Notes: a model not told the origin generated them from the sequence alone. A stretch of 64,000 nucleotides of DNA from GWE2-51-13 sp942492825 (GCA_942492825.1 OW818635.1:992001-1056000); one strand, 5' to 3'. Shown: positions 51,172 through 60,232, numbered from the stretch's first letter. A program made the numbers and translations.

Positions 51172-52662
51172 TTACTTGAGAAACGATCCTAAGATTCCAC
51201 GTACAAGTTCCCTTCCGACAGAACGGCCGATCGAGGTCATCATACTGTTGGCGGCTTTCTGTAATCCGGTCGTTCTACGTGTCGTCGTACGACGCGTCGA
51301 CGTCGTGGTTTTGCGATATCGTGTATTTTCTTTATCGCGTTCTTCCTGTTGCGCAAGTTTATCCGCTTCTTTTTGTTCGCGTTGCGTACGCTTTAAGATA
51401 AGTTCAAAAGCTGACTCACGGTCAAAGACTTCACGATATTTGGCATCGAATTTCGACTCGCGAATTAATCGTTGACGCGTTCCTTCGTCGATTGTCCCCA
51501 TTAAACTATGCGGGGGATAGATGAATGCGCGCTGCACGATCGTAGGTCGCCCATCTTCATCCAACATCGATACCAACGCTTCACCGGTTTTTAATTCGGT
51601 CAAAGCGGTCATGGTGTCAAGTTCGGGATTCTCGCGGAAACTGTCGGCGGCGGTCTTGAGTCCTTTTTGTTCGGCCGGTGTATAGGCACGCAAAGCATGT
51701 TGGATGCGATTACCGAGTTGGGAAAGGATCCTTCCCGGGATATCTCCCGGATTCTGAGTTACGAAGAATACCCCGATGCCTTTGGATCGAATCAAGCGAA
51801 CGACCTGTTCGATCTTCTCGACCAACGCTTTCGGCGCATCATTGAAAAGTAAATGCGCTTCATCAAAGAAGAAGACCAGTTTCGGTTTATCCAAATCGCC
51901 GACTTCCGGTAATTCTTCAAATAACTCTGATAACAGCCACAATAAGAAGGTGGCATATAAGCGTGGTGATTGGTAAAGCGTTTCAGAGGAAAGGACATTG
52001 ATGTATCCTCTTCCGTCATCATCAAGACTGAAGAAATCGCGGATCTCCAGTGCCGGTTCCCCGAAGAAATGCTCGGCACCTTCGCTTTCCAAGGTCAATA
52101 ATCCACGTTGGATCGCTCCGATCGTGACCTTCGAAATTGTCCCGTATTCGGTGGTATACTCGCCGGCATGTTCGCCGACATAGTTTAGTAATGATCGTAA
52201 GTCCTTCAGATCAAGCAGCAAATAACCTTCATCGTCCGCAATCTTGAATACGATATTGAGGACACCGGATTGCGTTTCATTGAGGGCAAGCAACCGTGCG
52301 ATCAAGAGCGGTCCCATTTCGCTGACGGTCGCCCGAATGGGATGTCCTTTTTCTCCGAAAACATCCCACACACGTGTCGGATAGGATTTCCACTCGAAAG
52401 GTTCGATTTCGAGTTTTTTGATTCTTTCATCCAATTTCGGATTGGTTATGCCTTCGATCGCGACGCTGGCCAAATCACCTTTAATGTCCGCTAAGAATAC
52501 GGGTACGCCATGGGCGCTGAAAGATTCGGCCAAGACTTTGAGCGTGATCGTTTTCCCCGTCCCGGTTGCCCCGGCGATGATTCCGTGGCGATTCATCATT
52601 TTCGACGTATAAGCGATCGGTTGACCTGCTTTGGCGAAAAACTGTTGGTAAGTTTCGTTCAT
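51172..52662 (-). CDS. HerA-like bipolar ATPase (DUF853)
   Basis: A 496-residue P-loop ATPase of the DUF853/YjgR group, relatives of HerA and FtsK. Walker A is AGATGTGKT at about 30-38 (preceded by MMNRHGIIAG) and Walker B VFFFDEAHLLF near 250; VTQNPGDIPGRIL follows. The C-terminus is a charged linker with a TTTSTRRTTTRRTT stretch and a final amphipathic segment. Its cellular role is not well defined; a DNA-related motor is possible. Confidence 0.9.
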   Translation of the reverse strand: MNETYQQFFAKAGQPIAYTSKMMNRHGIIAGATGTGKTITLKVLAESFSAHGVPVFLADIKGDLASVAIEGITNPKLDERIKKLEIEPFEWKSYPTRVWDVFGEKGHPIRATVSEMGPLLIARLLALNETQSGVLNIVFKIADDEGYLLLDLKDLRSLLNYVGEHAGEYTTEYGTISKVTIGAIQRGLLTLESEGAEHFFGEPALEIRDFFSLDDDGRGYINVLSSETLYQSPRLYATFLLWLLSELFEELPEVGDLDKPKLVFFFDEAHLLFNDAPKALVEKIEQVVRLIRSKGIGVFFVTQNPGDIPGRILSQLGNRIQHALRAYTPAEQKGLKTAADSFRENPELDTMTALTELKTGEALVSMLDEDGRPTIVQRAFIYPPHSLMGTIDEGTRQRLIRESKFDAKYREVFDRESAFELILKRTQREQKEADKLAQQEERDKENTRYRKTTTSTRRTTTRRTTGLQKAANSMMTSIGRSVGRELVRGILGSFLK

Positions 52663-52757
52663 GATCTTGTCCCTCGTTAGTTTTATTATACGTAATCTTT
52701 AAGAATCCAACAAGACAACAAGTCACTTCGACGAATCAAATCTCAAGCTTGCGATAA

Positions 52758-52780
52758 AACAAAACCGCCTTGCGGCGGTT
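52758..52780 (-). terminator. Terminator after the ferritin gene
   Basis: AACCGCC-TTGC-GGCGGTT with TTTTG on the minus strand. Confidence 0.8.
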
Positions 52781-52784
52781 AAGA

Positions 52785-53270
52785 TTATCTCGATGCGAGT
52801 TTGTCGTCCATCATGACGATGGAAATCGGCGAATTGTCGGTCAATGCCAAACGATTCAAGATGTTCAACAAGTTTTCTTCTTCTTCGATTTGTTCGTTGA
52901 TATACCAATTTAACGTAGAGATCGCCGCATGGTCATTGCTTTCCTGTGCGATATCGATCAAATTACGGATGTTGGCGGTGACTTTGCGTTCGTGCGCCAA
53001 CGCGGTTTCAAACAAAGCAACAAATCCCGGGAACTCTGCTTTCGGTGTTTCAAAACCGGTAATCGTGACTTTCTCCCCGACGGATGTCAAGAACTTGATG
53101 AATTTCAAGGCGTGTTCCGTTTCTTCATGGTACTGTTTGCGGAACCAATGTCCGGCTCCGGGATAGTTGTGGTCTTCGGCGAAGGCCGCGAGTGCGAGAT
53201 AGACATGGGCGGATTCGAATTCAAAGTTGAGTTGCGTGTTAATTGCGTTTGCGAGTTTTTTACTGATCAT
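52785..53270 (-). CDS. ftnA: Non-haem ferritin
   Basis: A 161-residue four-helix-bundle ferritin. Ferroxidase ligands are seen in NFEFESAHVYLALA (Glu), KQYHEETEHALKFIKF (Glu, Glu, His) and, on helix C, AHERKVTANIRNLI (Glu). It oxidises and stores iron in the cytosol and protects against oxidative stress. A TATAAT about 35 bp upstream on the minus strand is a probable -10. Confidence 0.95.
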   Translation of the reverse strand: MISKKLANAINTQLNFEFESAHVYLALAAFAEDHNYPGAGHWFRKQYHEETEHALKFIKFLTSVGEKVTITGFETPKAEFPGFVALFETALAHERKVTANIRNLIDIAQESNDHAAISTLNWYINEQIEEEENLLNILNRLALTDNSPISIVMMDDKLASR

Positions 53271-53652
53271 AAGGTTACCTTTCTTTAGTTTTAATCTATG
53301 TTACTATTATAGCACAATTAAACTTTGAAGCATTTTTGTTGCTCGATAGAATCCCTGTTTATCGGCATTTTGCCATCATTTTTCGATGTCTTCTCGTAAA
53401 CGATCTCCCTTATCCCATCTTGATTGTAAATAAATGTAAGAGGAATGTAATATATTGAAATTTTTTTGAATTTTGACTAAAATTGTTTCGTAATTCGCTT
53501 TTATTGCGGAGAAAAAGCAGTATAATGAAATCAAGTTAACCGACAAATCGAAATACGCGTAGACCCGCCTTCATTCATCGCATGAAGGCCGCTTTTCGCA
53601 TATTCTCGACTTTTTGGTGAAGATCATCCAGCAAACTGGAAAAGGAGCCTTT
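53271..53652. other. Intergenic region with ferritin and subtilase promoters
   Basis: 382 bp between divergent genes. It holds a minus-strand TATAAT near 53305-53311 for ferritin, a long A/T-rich stretch, a plus-strand TATAAT at 53521-53526 and the hairpin at 53567-53589. I see no small gene in it. Confidence 0.6.
53567..53589 (+). promoter_or_regulatory. Hairpin in the subtilase leader
   Basis: GCCTTCAT-TCATCGC-ATGAAGGC, perfect 8-bp stem, about 40 nt after the -10 at 53521 and 64 nt before the start codon, followed by CGCTTTTCG. A possible attenuator or 5' stabiliser. Confidence 0.5.
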
Positions 53653-55020
53653 ATGAAGAAACTTATCTACAGTTTCATGATCGTCTTCGCGCTGATCGCC
53701 TCGGGTTTACCTGTAGCGGCAGGCAGCACAACCGGAACTACCGGAATTAACGTGTTGCTGAAAACGGACGTCAGCGCATCCGTGCTCAAGGATTTAAGCA
53801 AATTCGGTACGGTTCTCGATGTCCTCGATGAAATCGACGCCCTCACAATGCGGGTCAAAGTCAGTCAACTCGACGCGATCCGTGCCTTACCTTTTGTCGC
53901 TTCCGCTAACCCGGATGCTGTCCGAAACGGAGCTCCGGTCGATCGCGTTCTTGCGGAGGATTTCTCCGACGGAATGAGCACATGGGATCTTGACGCCGTT
54001 GATGTCACGGATTTTGGAGCAGGCAGAACGGAGACTTATGACGGAACCGGAGTTTATGTGGCCGTTTTGGATACCGGCCTTGTTGATTCTTGGCGTTCAT
54101 ATTTCCCTGAAGAAAGAATCGCAGAAGAATACGCAATTTCCTTCACAGGAGGCGGTGGTGAAGTCGGAACGGTTTCCACACAGAAAAACAAATGGGAACA
54201 TGACCAGAACTCTCATGGTACCCATGTTACAAGTACGATTCTAGGTTATAGTCTTAATGGAACTAAAATAAACGGAGTCGCTCCGATGGCGACGATCATC
54301 CCAGTTAAAGTTCTTAATCAAAACGGTTCCGGATGGTCTTCGGTAATCGCACGTGGGATCGATTATGTGACCAGTCTGAAAGAAGGACCTCTTCAGGGCT
54401 CCCCTGTCATCATCAATATGAGTTTGGGTGGATCGGTACTTGATGCGATCGAGAAAGCCGCGATCGACAAGGCAATCACAGCCGGTGTTATCATTGTTGC
54501 ATCCGCCGGTAATGAAGGTGAAGCAGGCATGGGATATCCTGGTGCGTATGCTCCGGTAATCTCAGTCGCTGCTGCAGGTTGGATCGGTGAATGGTCAGTT
54601 GCAGGTTCTTGGTGGAGATTATCTGATGTTCCGGATCCAATGAATGCAAATGATTTCTATATTACTGATTTCTCAAGTCGCGAAAAAGCGGATCAAGACT
54701 TAGATATCGCCGCTCCGGGTTCTTGGATCGTCGGTCCGTATCAAGTAAATAGCGGACAACTTGGCTACTATTACTTAGGCGGAACTTCAATGTCAAGTCC
54801 GCATGTTGCGGGTATCGTCGCATTGATGGCAGATAAAGATGGAACCTTAGTTCAAGATAGAGTCGAAAAGATTCTCGAAGATACTGCACTTCCTTTACCT
54901 GCTGGTACTCGACTTGTTCGTCCTTCGGGTGGATTAGATCCTATAGAAATTGGATGGGGAGATGATGCTTCCGGTCATGGATTAGTTGACACCGCCAAAG
55001 CTCTTGCTGCCCTAGACTAA
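53653..55020 (+). CDS. Secreted subtilisin-like serine protease
   Basis: A 455-residue S8 protease. Signal peptide to about residue 23 (VAAG region), a propeptide of about 90 residues, then the catalytic domain: Asp in VAVLDTGL, His in NSHGTHVTSTILG, the oxyanion Asn in VASAGNEGE and Ser in GGTSMSSPHVAG. An extracellular protease for peptide nutrition. The ATG at 53653 follows AAAGGAGCC; a longer frame upstream covers the leader. Confidence 0.93.
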   Translation: MKKLIYSFMIVFALIASGLPVAAGSTTGTTGINVLLKTDVSASVLKDLSKFGTVLDVLDEIDALTMRVKVSQLDAIRALPFVASANPDAVRNGAPVDRVLAEDFSDGMSTWDLDAVDVTDFGAGRTETYDGTGVYVAVLDTGLVDSWRSYFPEERIAEEYAISFTGGGGEVGTVSTQKNKWEHDQNSHGTHVTSTILGYSLNGTKINGVAPMATIIPVKVLNQNGSGWSSVIARGIDYVTSLKEGPLQGSPVIINMSLGGSVLDAIEKAAIDKAITAGVIIVASAGNEGEAGMGYPGAYAPVISVAAAGWIGEWSVAGSWWRLSDVPDPMNANDFYITDFSSREKADQDLDIAAPGSWIVGPYQVNSGQLGYYYLGGTSMSSPHVAGIVALMADKDGTLVQDRVEKILEDTALPLPAGTRLVRPSGGLDPIEIGWGDDASGHGLVDTAKALAALD

Positions 55021-55035
55021 ACTTTTCAGAGATTT

Positions 55036-55072
55036 GACCCCAAGGAAAAGGAATCCCTGGGGTTTTCTTTTG
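55036..55072 (+). terminator. Terminator after the subtilase
   Basis: ACCCCA...TGGGGT stem with further partial pairing and a TTTTCTTTT tail. Confidence 0.7.
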
Positions 55073-55111
55073 TCTTCTGGAGAGTATAATATGCGAAGAA
55101 AGAGGTAAACT

Positions 55112-55960
55112 ATGCAATCTGTGTCCAGCCTAGACAACGAGTTAATTTTTAACTCACTGAAATCGAAATGCGAAGCGTGTTTTGGTTTGTGTTGCATTGC
55201 CCTTTTCTTCTCAAAAACTGATGGATTTCCTCATGATAAAAAAGCGGGAGAACCTTGTCAGCATTTATCAATCATTCATAAATGTGATGTATATCAAAAT
55301 TTAAAGCATCTTGGATATAAAGGGTGCATTTCATTTGAGTGTTTCGGAGCTGGCCAGAAAATCTCACAATCCACATTTGCGAATCAAGATTGGCGAAGCA
55401 AACCGGAAATCTCAAAAAACATGTTTGAATCGTTTCAAGTCATGCGTCAACTTCATGAGATGATCCAATATATGGCAGAAGCGAACCAACGGATCGAAAC
55501 TATCACGATCCACGATAGACTCTCCGAAACCCTAATAAAACTCATCGATAATACGAACCTATCCTCCGAAGAACTTACAGAATTGAACCTAGATGTCTTA
55601 CACAACGAAGTCGACATCCTGCTTACGGAAGCAAGCAAGCTAGTACTCGGTGACGAAAGCAAATTACCGAAAAACATACGCAAATTAGGAAGAAGCATGG
55701 ATCTTATCGGGAAAGATCTACGACAGGTTGAGTTACGAAACACAAATCTACGTTCAGCCCTCATGATCGCCTCAACCTTACAAGGAGTCGATTTCGGCTC
55801 AAGCAACTTTCTAGGGGCGGACATTCGGGATGCGTTGATTCAAGACGCTGATTTATCCCAATGTCTCTTTCTGACACAAGCGCAAATCAACTCAGCGAAA
55901 GGAAACTCTGGTACGAAACTTCCGAAAATGTTGGTTCGCCCGAAACATTGGAGTGACTAA
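55112..55960 (+). CDS. Pentapeptide-repeat protein with an N-terminal cysteine-rich domain
   Basis: A 282-residue protein. Residues about 18-85 contain a cysteine-rich module (CEACFGLCC, EPCQHL, HKCDVY, GCISFECFGAGQK) that looks metal- or cluster-binding. The centre (85-200) is helical, and residues about 205-262 hold pentapeptide repeats (DLRQVELRNTNLRSALM, LGADIRDALIQDADLSQ). I know this layout as an uncharacterised conserved family. Own promoter (TATAAT near 55085) and terminator. Confidence 0.8.
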   Translation: MQSVSSLDNELIFNSLKSKCEACFGLCCIALFFSKTDGFPHDKKAGEPCQHLSIIHKCDVYQNLKHLGYKGCISFECFGAGQKISQSTFANQDWRSKPEISKNMFESFQVMRQLHEMIQYMAEANQRIETITIHDRLSETLIKLIDNTNLSSEELTELNLDVLHNEVDILLTEASKLVLGDESKLPKNIRKLGRSMDLIGKDLRQVELRNTNLRSALMIASTLQGVDFGSSNFLGADIRDALIQDADLSQCLFLTQAQINSAKGNSGTKLPKMLVRPKHWSD

Positions 55961-55965
55961 CCTGA

Positions 55966-55996
55966 CAAAAGAAGCAGCGATTCACTGCTTCTTTAC
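55966..55996. terminator. Bidirectional terminator
   Basis: AAAGAAGCAG-CGATTCA-CTGCTTCTTT between convergent genes. Confidence 0.85.
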
Positions 55997-56235
55997 TTTT
56001 TTGGATTGGTTTTGGTTTGCTGGAACTCTTTCATGGACTTGGTCAGGACTCGCGTGTAAATCGATCCAAGAATCATGACCCCAATCAAGAATACGACGAT
56101 CGGAACTTGCGAATTAAAACTTGTCAAATTTCGGAAGGTTTCACTGGATACGATCCACATCAATCCTCCGATCGATGCGAGAAAGAGAAGCATCGAGAAA
56201 AACCACGAGAGAAGCATTTTCACTAAGGGGTTCAT
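55993..56235 (-). CDS. Small two-helix membrane protein
   Basis: An 80-residue protein with two membrane helices (about 8-28 and 43-63) and a lysine-rich C-terminal tail. No family recognised. It lies 41 bp downstream of manA on the same strand, with an AAAGGAG site. Confidence 0.7.
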   Translation of the reverse strand: MNPLVKMLLSWFFSMLLFLASIGGLMWIVSSETFRNLTSFNSQVPIVVFLIGVMILGSIYTRVLTKSMKEFQQTKTNPKK

Positions 56236-56276
56236 TCGCTAAACTCCTTTCAACTCGAGGGTATCGAGTGAATGAA

Positions 56277-57215
56277 TCAAGGCCTCAAATAGGTAAGAAA
56301 CGTCAACACCATTTTCCCATCAAGTTTCAATTCACCATAGTTTGCGGGGACAAACAAGGTTTCACCGCCTCGTATCGAGATGTCGTTTACTTTGCCTTCT
56401 CCTTCGATGCAAGTCAGGAAAATGAACTGATCACGTTGATATGTTCCTTGTGATTCGACCTCGATTTTACCGCACGTATAGACTCCGGGTTCGTTATGGA
56501 AGAACGTGATCTTACATCCATCCTTCTCTAAGGATCTGAGTTTCTCAACGCATGTTTCCGCATCCGGGATATTGACGCAATCGATGACTTTGTCGATTTG
56601 ATAGGTACGAGGTTTACCGGTTTTCGGATCGAGTTGTTTTCGTTGATAATCATAGAGTCGATACGTAAGATCGGCGTTTTGGGAAAATTCGAAGAATACC
56701 ATATTGGATCCTAATGCATGCAAGGTACCGAAAGGCATGTTTAGGAAATCGCCGGCTTTTACGTTGATATATCGCAATAGACTATTCCACATGTTTTCTT
56801 CAACCATGTTTCTAAACTCAGCCCGTGTCTTCGCATAGTGTCCAAACTCAACCGTTCCTTCGCCCTCAAGAATATAAACCCCATCCGGTTTCCCAAGACG
56901 TCCGTCATGTGCCAACGCATACTCGTCATTGGGATGCACCTGTACCGACATGGGGGCTTTCGTACACGCCATGGCGGCGCGTACGGGCATTTCTTTCGTA
57001 TCGCATTGGAATAGGTCGAGATGCGCATGAAAGAAGTCCGAAAGTTTCTCGCCTGTTTCTTCCACATCGCAATCCAAATGGCCCTTCATCGCGATGACGT
57101 TGTAGCACTCGCCGATGTTATTGAGTTGGGTTTTAAATCCATACTTTGCGATGAGTTGTTGTCCGCCCCAGATCGCTTCGGTGAAGACAGGACGAATGTG
57201 ATAGATTTGTTTCAT
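56277..57215 (-). CDS. manA: Mannose-6-phosphate isomerase, class I
   Basis: A 312-residue cupin-fold isomerase joining mannose-6-phosphate and fructose-6-phosphate. WGGQQLIAKYG at the N-terminus, PMSVQVHPNDEYA with Gln and His zinc ligands near residue 95, and VFFEFSQNADLTYRLYDY are typical of the Bacillus-type enzyme. It fits the mannose-family PTS theme of the genome. Confidence 0.93.
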   Translation of the reverse strand: MKQIYHIRPVFTEAIWGGQQLIAKYGFKTQLNNIGECYNVIAMKGHLDCDVEETGEKLSDFFHAHLDLFQCDTKEMPVRAAMACTKAPMSVQVHPNDEYALAHDGRLGKPDGVYILEGEGTVEFGHYAKTRAEFRNMVEENMWNSLLRYINVKAGDFLNMPFGTLHALGSNMVFFEFSQNADLTYRLYDYQRKQLDPKTGKPRTYQIDKVIDCVNIPDAETCVEKLRSLEKDGCKITFFHNEPGVYTCGKIEVESQGTYQRDQFIFLTCIEGEGKVNDISIRGGETLFVPANYGELKLDGKMVLTFLTYLRP

Positions 57216-57295
57216 TGTATTACCTCTTGATTCAAGTATAGTTCACGAATCCAAGTTTACAAACTTGTTCGACTAAAATAGTAAAGATTGATGAG

Positions 57296-57964
57296 TTACT
57301 TAAATCGTAAACTTGGATATGTTTTAAATACCACTGAGTCCGGATAATATCTATCCAGAAACTCTTGAACCGCATTGGTTGCGAGAATCGCATTTTTTCG
57401 CTCGTACGCTCGGTAAACCATTGCGGAAGAAAGTAGAATGTCTCCGGCCAGGATGATAAATATCAACCATGTGAATAGTAGACCGGGTTTCCCTCGAATC
57501 TGATCGATGATCTTTACGGACAAAGGAAAAAGCACTCTTACGATCAGGACACCGACCGCTCCCCAAGCGAGTGAAAACAGTAGATTGGTTCGTCCATCTA
57601 TGTTAAAAGGCATGTTTGAATAATCCCAAGTCGTGCTGTGTAAAACCATTTCTTCGATATAACTTACAACATATTCGAAGAAAGCACCGAATACTGCGCA
57701 AAAGAAAAAGAGAAGCAAATTATTTTTTGCCTTGATCCAGCGAGTCGCTTCGATAATCACGATCGCGCCTAACCCGTACACTTGGCTGAATGGAAGATAA
57801 AGGATCCCTTGGCGATTATGGAACTCTCCGTATTCGATCAGATTCGCGAGGGATTCGAAACAAAATCCGAAAACGCTAAAAATTACGAATACCCAGAAGA
57901 GCATGTAGAAGTTGTAACCATGGGCGATACTTTGCGATGTTCGCGGTCGTTGTTCGAGTTTCAT
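57296..57964 (-). CDS. Putative ABC-transporter type IV membrane protein (CmpB family)
   Basis: A 222-residue polytopic protein with about five to six helices. The N-terminal FGFCFESLANLIEYGEFHNRQGILYLPFSQVYGLGA and FFEYVVSYIEEMVLHSTTWDYSNMPFNIDGRTNLLFSLAWG are signatures of the PF06541 family, named as ABC permease but not proven. GGGGG before the ATG at 57964 sets the start; a start four codons earlier is possible. Confidence 0.8.
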   Translation of the reverse strand: MKLEQRPRTSQSIAHGYNFYMLFWVFVIFSVFGFCFESLANLIEYGEFHNRQGILYLPFSQVYGLGAIVIIEATRWIKAKNNLLLFFFCAVFGAFFEYVVSYIEEMVLHSTTWDYSNMPFNIDGRTNLLFSLAWGAVGVLIVRVLFPLSVKIIDQIRGKPGLLFTWLIFIILAGDILLSSAMVYRAYERKNAILATNAVQEFLDRYYPDSVVFKTYPSLRFK

Positions 57965-58132
57965 TATAACCCCCATTCTTGATTCTCTATAACCTTTGTT
58001 CCTTTTCTATATTCTAATCCTATTTTTCTTTCTCGGTGTAAATATTTGAAATCATGTCTGCCATCTTGAATTTTGTTATCGGAAAGCGAATAATTGAAGA
58101 AACATCGTGGGACAGATGGAATCGAGGGAAAT

Positions 58133-58798
58133 ATGAATAACAAGCGTTGGATCTTGCTTCTCGTTGGTATCGGTTGTTTGCTTATGTCCATTGTTGATAT
58201 GACAAAGATGCATTATGTACCGAAAGCCATGATAAAGATATCCGCTTTCGTGTCCATTCCGATTCTATATACGATGATATGCAAAGATAACAATTTTTGG
58301 GATAACTTACGATTTAAGCTTTCCACTATTCGATTGGCGGTGTGGTTAGGCATTATCCTCTATGGACTCATCATGATCACATACTTTACGATCGGTTCTC
58401 TGTTTGATTTTTCAAATGTGGCACACGTTTTGGAAGCGACAGTCGGAGTGAATCCAAGCAATTTTATCTATATCGCAATCTATATTTCGTTTATCAACTC
58501 CTTCATTGAAGAGTTTTTCTTTCGTGGGTTTGCGTTCCTTACCCTCAAGAAATATACGTCACGTCGTTTTGCGATCTATTTCAGTTCGATCGCTTTCGCA
58601 CTTTATCACGTGACGTTGATGGCCGGACTGTTCGAATTTTCCTTGTACCTATTGTTTCTGTTTGCTTTAGTGATTGCTGGATACATACTGAACAGGTTGG
58701 ACGAGAAAAGTTCGACGTTGTCTCCTTCTTGGATTTTTCATGCATTCGCTAACTTTGCGATCAACACGATCGGATTTATCCTTTTGGGTATGATGTAG
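58133..58798 (+). CDS. CPBP-family intramembrane metalloprotease
   Basis: A 221-residue membrane protein with about seven helices. FIEEFFFRGF (EExxxR, about residue 127-136), FALYHVTLM (FxxxH) and HAFANFAIN (HxxxN) are the ABI/CPBP (CAAX-protease-like) motifs. Members process prenylated or other membrane proteins or protect against bacteriocins. ATG at 58133 follows GAGGGAAA. Confidence 0.92.
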   Translation: MNNKRWILLLVGIGCLLMSIVDMTKMHYVPKAMIKISAFVSIPILYTMICKDNNFWDNLRFKLSTIRLAVWLGIILYGLIMITYFTIGSLFDFSNVAHVLEATVGVNPSNFIYIAIYISFINSFIEEFFFRGFAFLTLKKYTSRRFAIYFSSIAFALYHVTLMAGLFEFSLYLLFLFALVIAGYILNRLDEKSSTLSPSWIFHAFANFAINTIGFILLGMM

Positions 58799-58880
58799 AT
58801 TTTGGATGGAAACCGTAAATACTTGGATCCTTTGCTTTTTTGTTAGGTCTTCTTATTGAAGTATGGTAATCGAATCTGCG

Positions 58881-58902
58881 AAAAAAAACGCCTTTTGGCG
58901 TT
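58881..58902 (-). terminator. Terminator reading on the minus strand
   Basis: AACGCC-TTTT-GGCGTT with eight T on the minus strand. It lies on the chromosome side of the tRNA remnant, where a terminator following a tRNA gene would be expected. Confidence 0.7.
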
Positions 58903-58913
58903 CGAATTCTTTC

Positions 58914-58938
58914 TGGAGCGGGTGAGGGGAAACGAATC
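58914..58938 (-). other. Probable att site: 3' end of a tRNA-Gly gene
   Basis: The minus strand reads GATTCG-TTTCCCCT-CACCCGC-TCCA. CACCCGC plus TCCA equals the acceptor 3' strand, discriminator and CCA of Bacillota tRNA-Gly(UCC), and the preceding T-loop-like TTCGTTT fits a tRNA T-arm. The 5' part of the T-stem and all the rest are missing, so it is a fragment, as left by integration of an element at a tRNA 3' end. Confidence 0.55.
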
Positions 58939-59142
58939 ACATCATGTTTTTGGCGTTCAATAATGATTGATTAAGTATAATTGTGCCTTTTTAAGGAGAT
59001 TTTTGACTGTGATGCGAATATAAAAATAAATAAAACGAAGAAATATGTTAAACATTTGTTAAACACCTATGTATTAAAGCTTGAGGAATACATGACTTTT
59101 AATTCTTTCTTCATCAATTGTGGAGACAAAGATTTGATTAGT

Positions 59143-60231
59143 CTATTTTTTGCCTCGCATATAGTCTTTAACATTCGTACCATTCTTACGAACATATCCA
59201 CTTACTTGGTGATGTATAGGAGATGCTCGTTCTGTACTAAGTGTTCCGATGGAATTCAGTAAGTTGTTTTCTCCGCTACCTGCAACTTTTTCCGTTATTT
59301 TCATGGGTGTTTTTGATTTCTGAAACAAATCAATGACACTACTTATGAATTTCCCAACTTTCTCAGGATTTTTAGCGACGAATACAATACCTCCAACTGC
59401 TAGACTTGTTAAGCCAATTCCTTTCCCAATATTTATCAATAACTTTGATGATTCAGGATTATTTATATTTAAGCCTCTCGTTGCTTTGCTGCTAGATTCA
59501 TGATCTATTGTTTTTTTAATTGTACTAGGATCATCACTCATTGAAGAGTGACGAATTCCTTTTTCCGTTACATTACTGTCGTTTTTCAAACATTCCAGTT
59601 CAGGATTTAGCTCTTTGGTCTCGCATAATTCATTTTCAGACTTATTATTGTTTTGATCATATTCTGATTGTTCATCTAGAATTTTCCTTTCTTCTGCTAT
59701 CTTATGATAATATTCATTGGCGGAATCCCAATCAAATTCTATCCCATTAATGTAATCTGACTGAACTTTATCTGAAAAGTCTTTTGTTAAGTCCTCAATT
59801 CCAACTTTTACTTCAGCTATGTGAACACCCGCTGTACCAACATGTAAGTCTTGAGGCAACGCTATTGCTTGTCCATCTCGACCTATATGATGATGAACTA
59901 GTCTGCCACCCTCATAACCTTTGTAAACTTTGAAATATTCAGTAAACATATCATCACAATAAGGTGACCGCTTTTCATTAATGAGTTTAATATTCCTTTC
60001 TGAAAATGCGTCTGGATGACTAGCAAGAAGTTCTATAAAATAAGTGCTTTGATCTCTTAACCAACCTTGAGCATTTGTTCTGCTTTGCCCTTGACCTTTG
60101 AAATCCATGTTCACTACTAATCGCGGATCATAGTTTATTGAGAATGAAACGTCCATTCCCAAGTCATTTTGAAAGTGATGTTCCATGTTAAGTACTTCTT
60201 CATCAATTAGGTCATACGGATAAATTTTCAT
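59143..60231 (-). CDS. HNH/Endo VII-type nuclease, probable toxin
   Basis: A 362-residue protein. The N-terminal domain (about 45-145) carries SRTNAQGWLRD, then GGRLVHHHIGRDGQAIALPQDLH with His113-115 and His130, and GVHIAE with His137, a pattern of the HNH/Endonuclease VII toxin superfamily. Then follow a charged, low-complexity linker (about 150-260), a hydrophobic segment (about 262-290) and a C-terminal GYVRKNGTNVKDYMRGKK tail. Its start is 1 bp after a Syd/SUKH-like gene, fitting a toxin and immunity pair. Immunity first, and nuclease N-terminal, are unusual for polymorphic toxins. Metal binding and activity are unproven. Confidence 0.65.
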   Translation of the reverse strand: MKIYPYDLIDEEVLNMEHHFQNDLGMDVSFSINYDPRLVVNMDFKGQGQSRTNAQGWLRDQSTYFIELLASHPDAFSERNIKLINEKRSPYCDDMFTEYFKVYKGYEGGRLVHHHIGRDGQAIALPQDLHVGTAGVHIAEVKVGIEDLTKDFSDKVQSDYINGIEFDWDSANEYYHKIAEERKILDEQSEYDQNNNKSENELCETKELNPELECLKNDSNVTEKGIRHSSMSDDPSTIKKTIDHESSSKATRGLNINNPESSKLLINIGKGIGLTSLAVGGIVFVAKNPEKVGKFISSVIDLFQKSKTPMKITEKVAGSGENNLLNSIGTLSTERASPIHHQVSGYVRKNGTNVKDYMRGKK

Positions 60232-60232
60232 A

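Larger units (their letters stand above)
58799..59142. other. Junction region between core chromosome and AT-rich island
   Basis: 344 bp with no supported gene. It contains the minus-strand terminator at 58881-58902, the tRNA-Gly 3'-end-like remnant at 58914-58938 and an 11-bp direct repeat TTTTGGCGTTC (58893-58903 and 58948-58958) on both sides of the remnant. Beyond about 58980 the sequence is AT-rich. Confidence 0.6.

Noticed and set aside
58981..59262. A 93-codon plus-strand frame at the island edge
   Set aside because: It starts with TTG without a good ribosome site, has biased low-complexity composition, and its end overlaps the 3' part of the HNH gene on the other strand.
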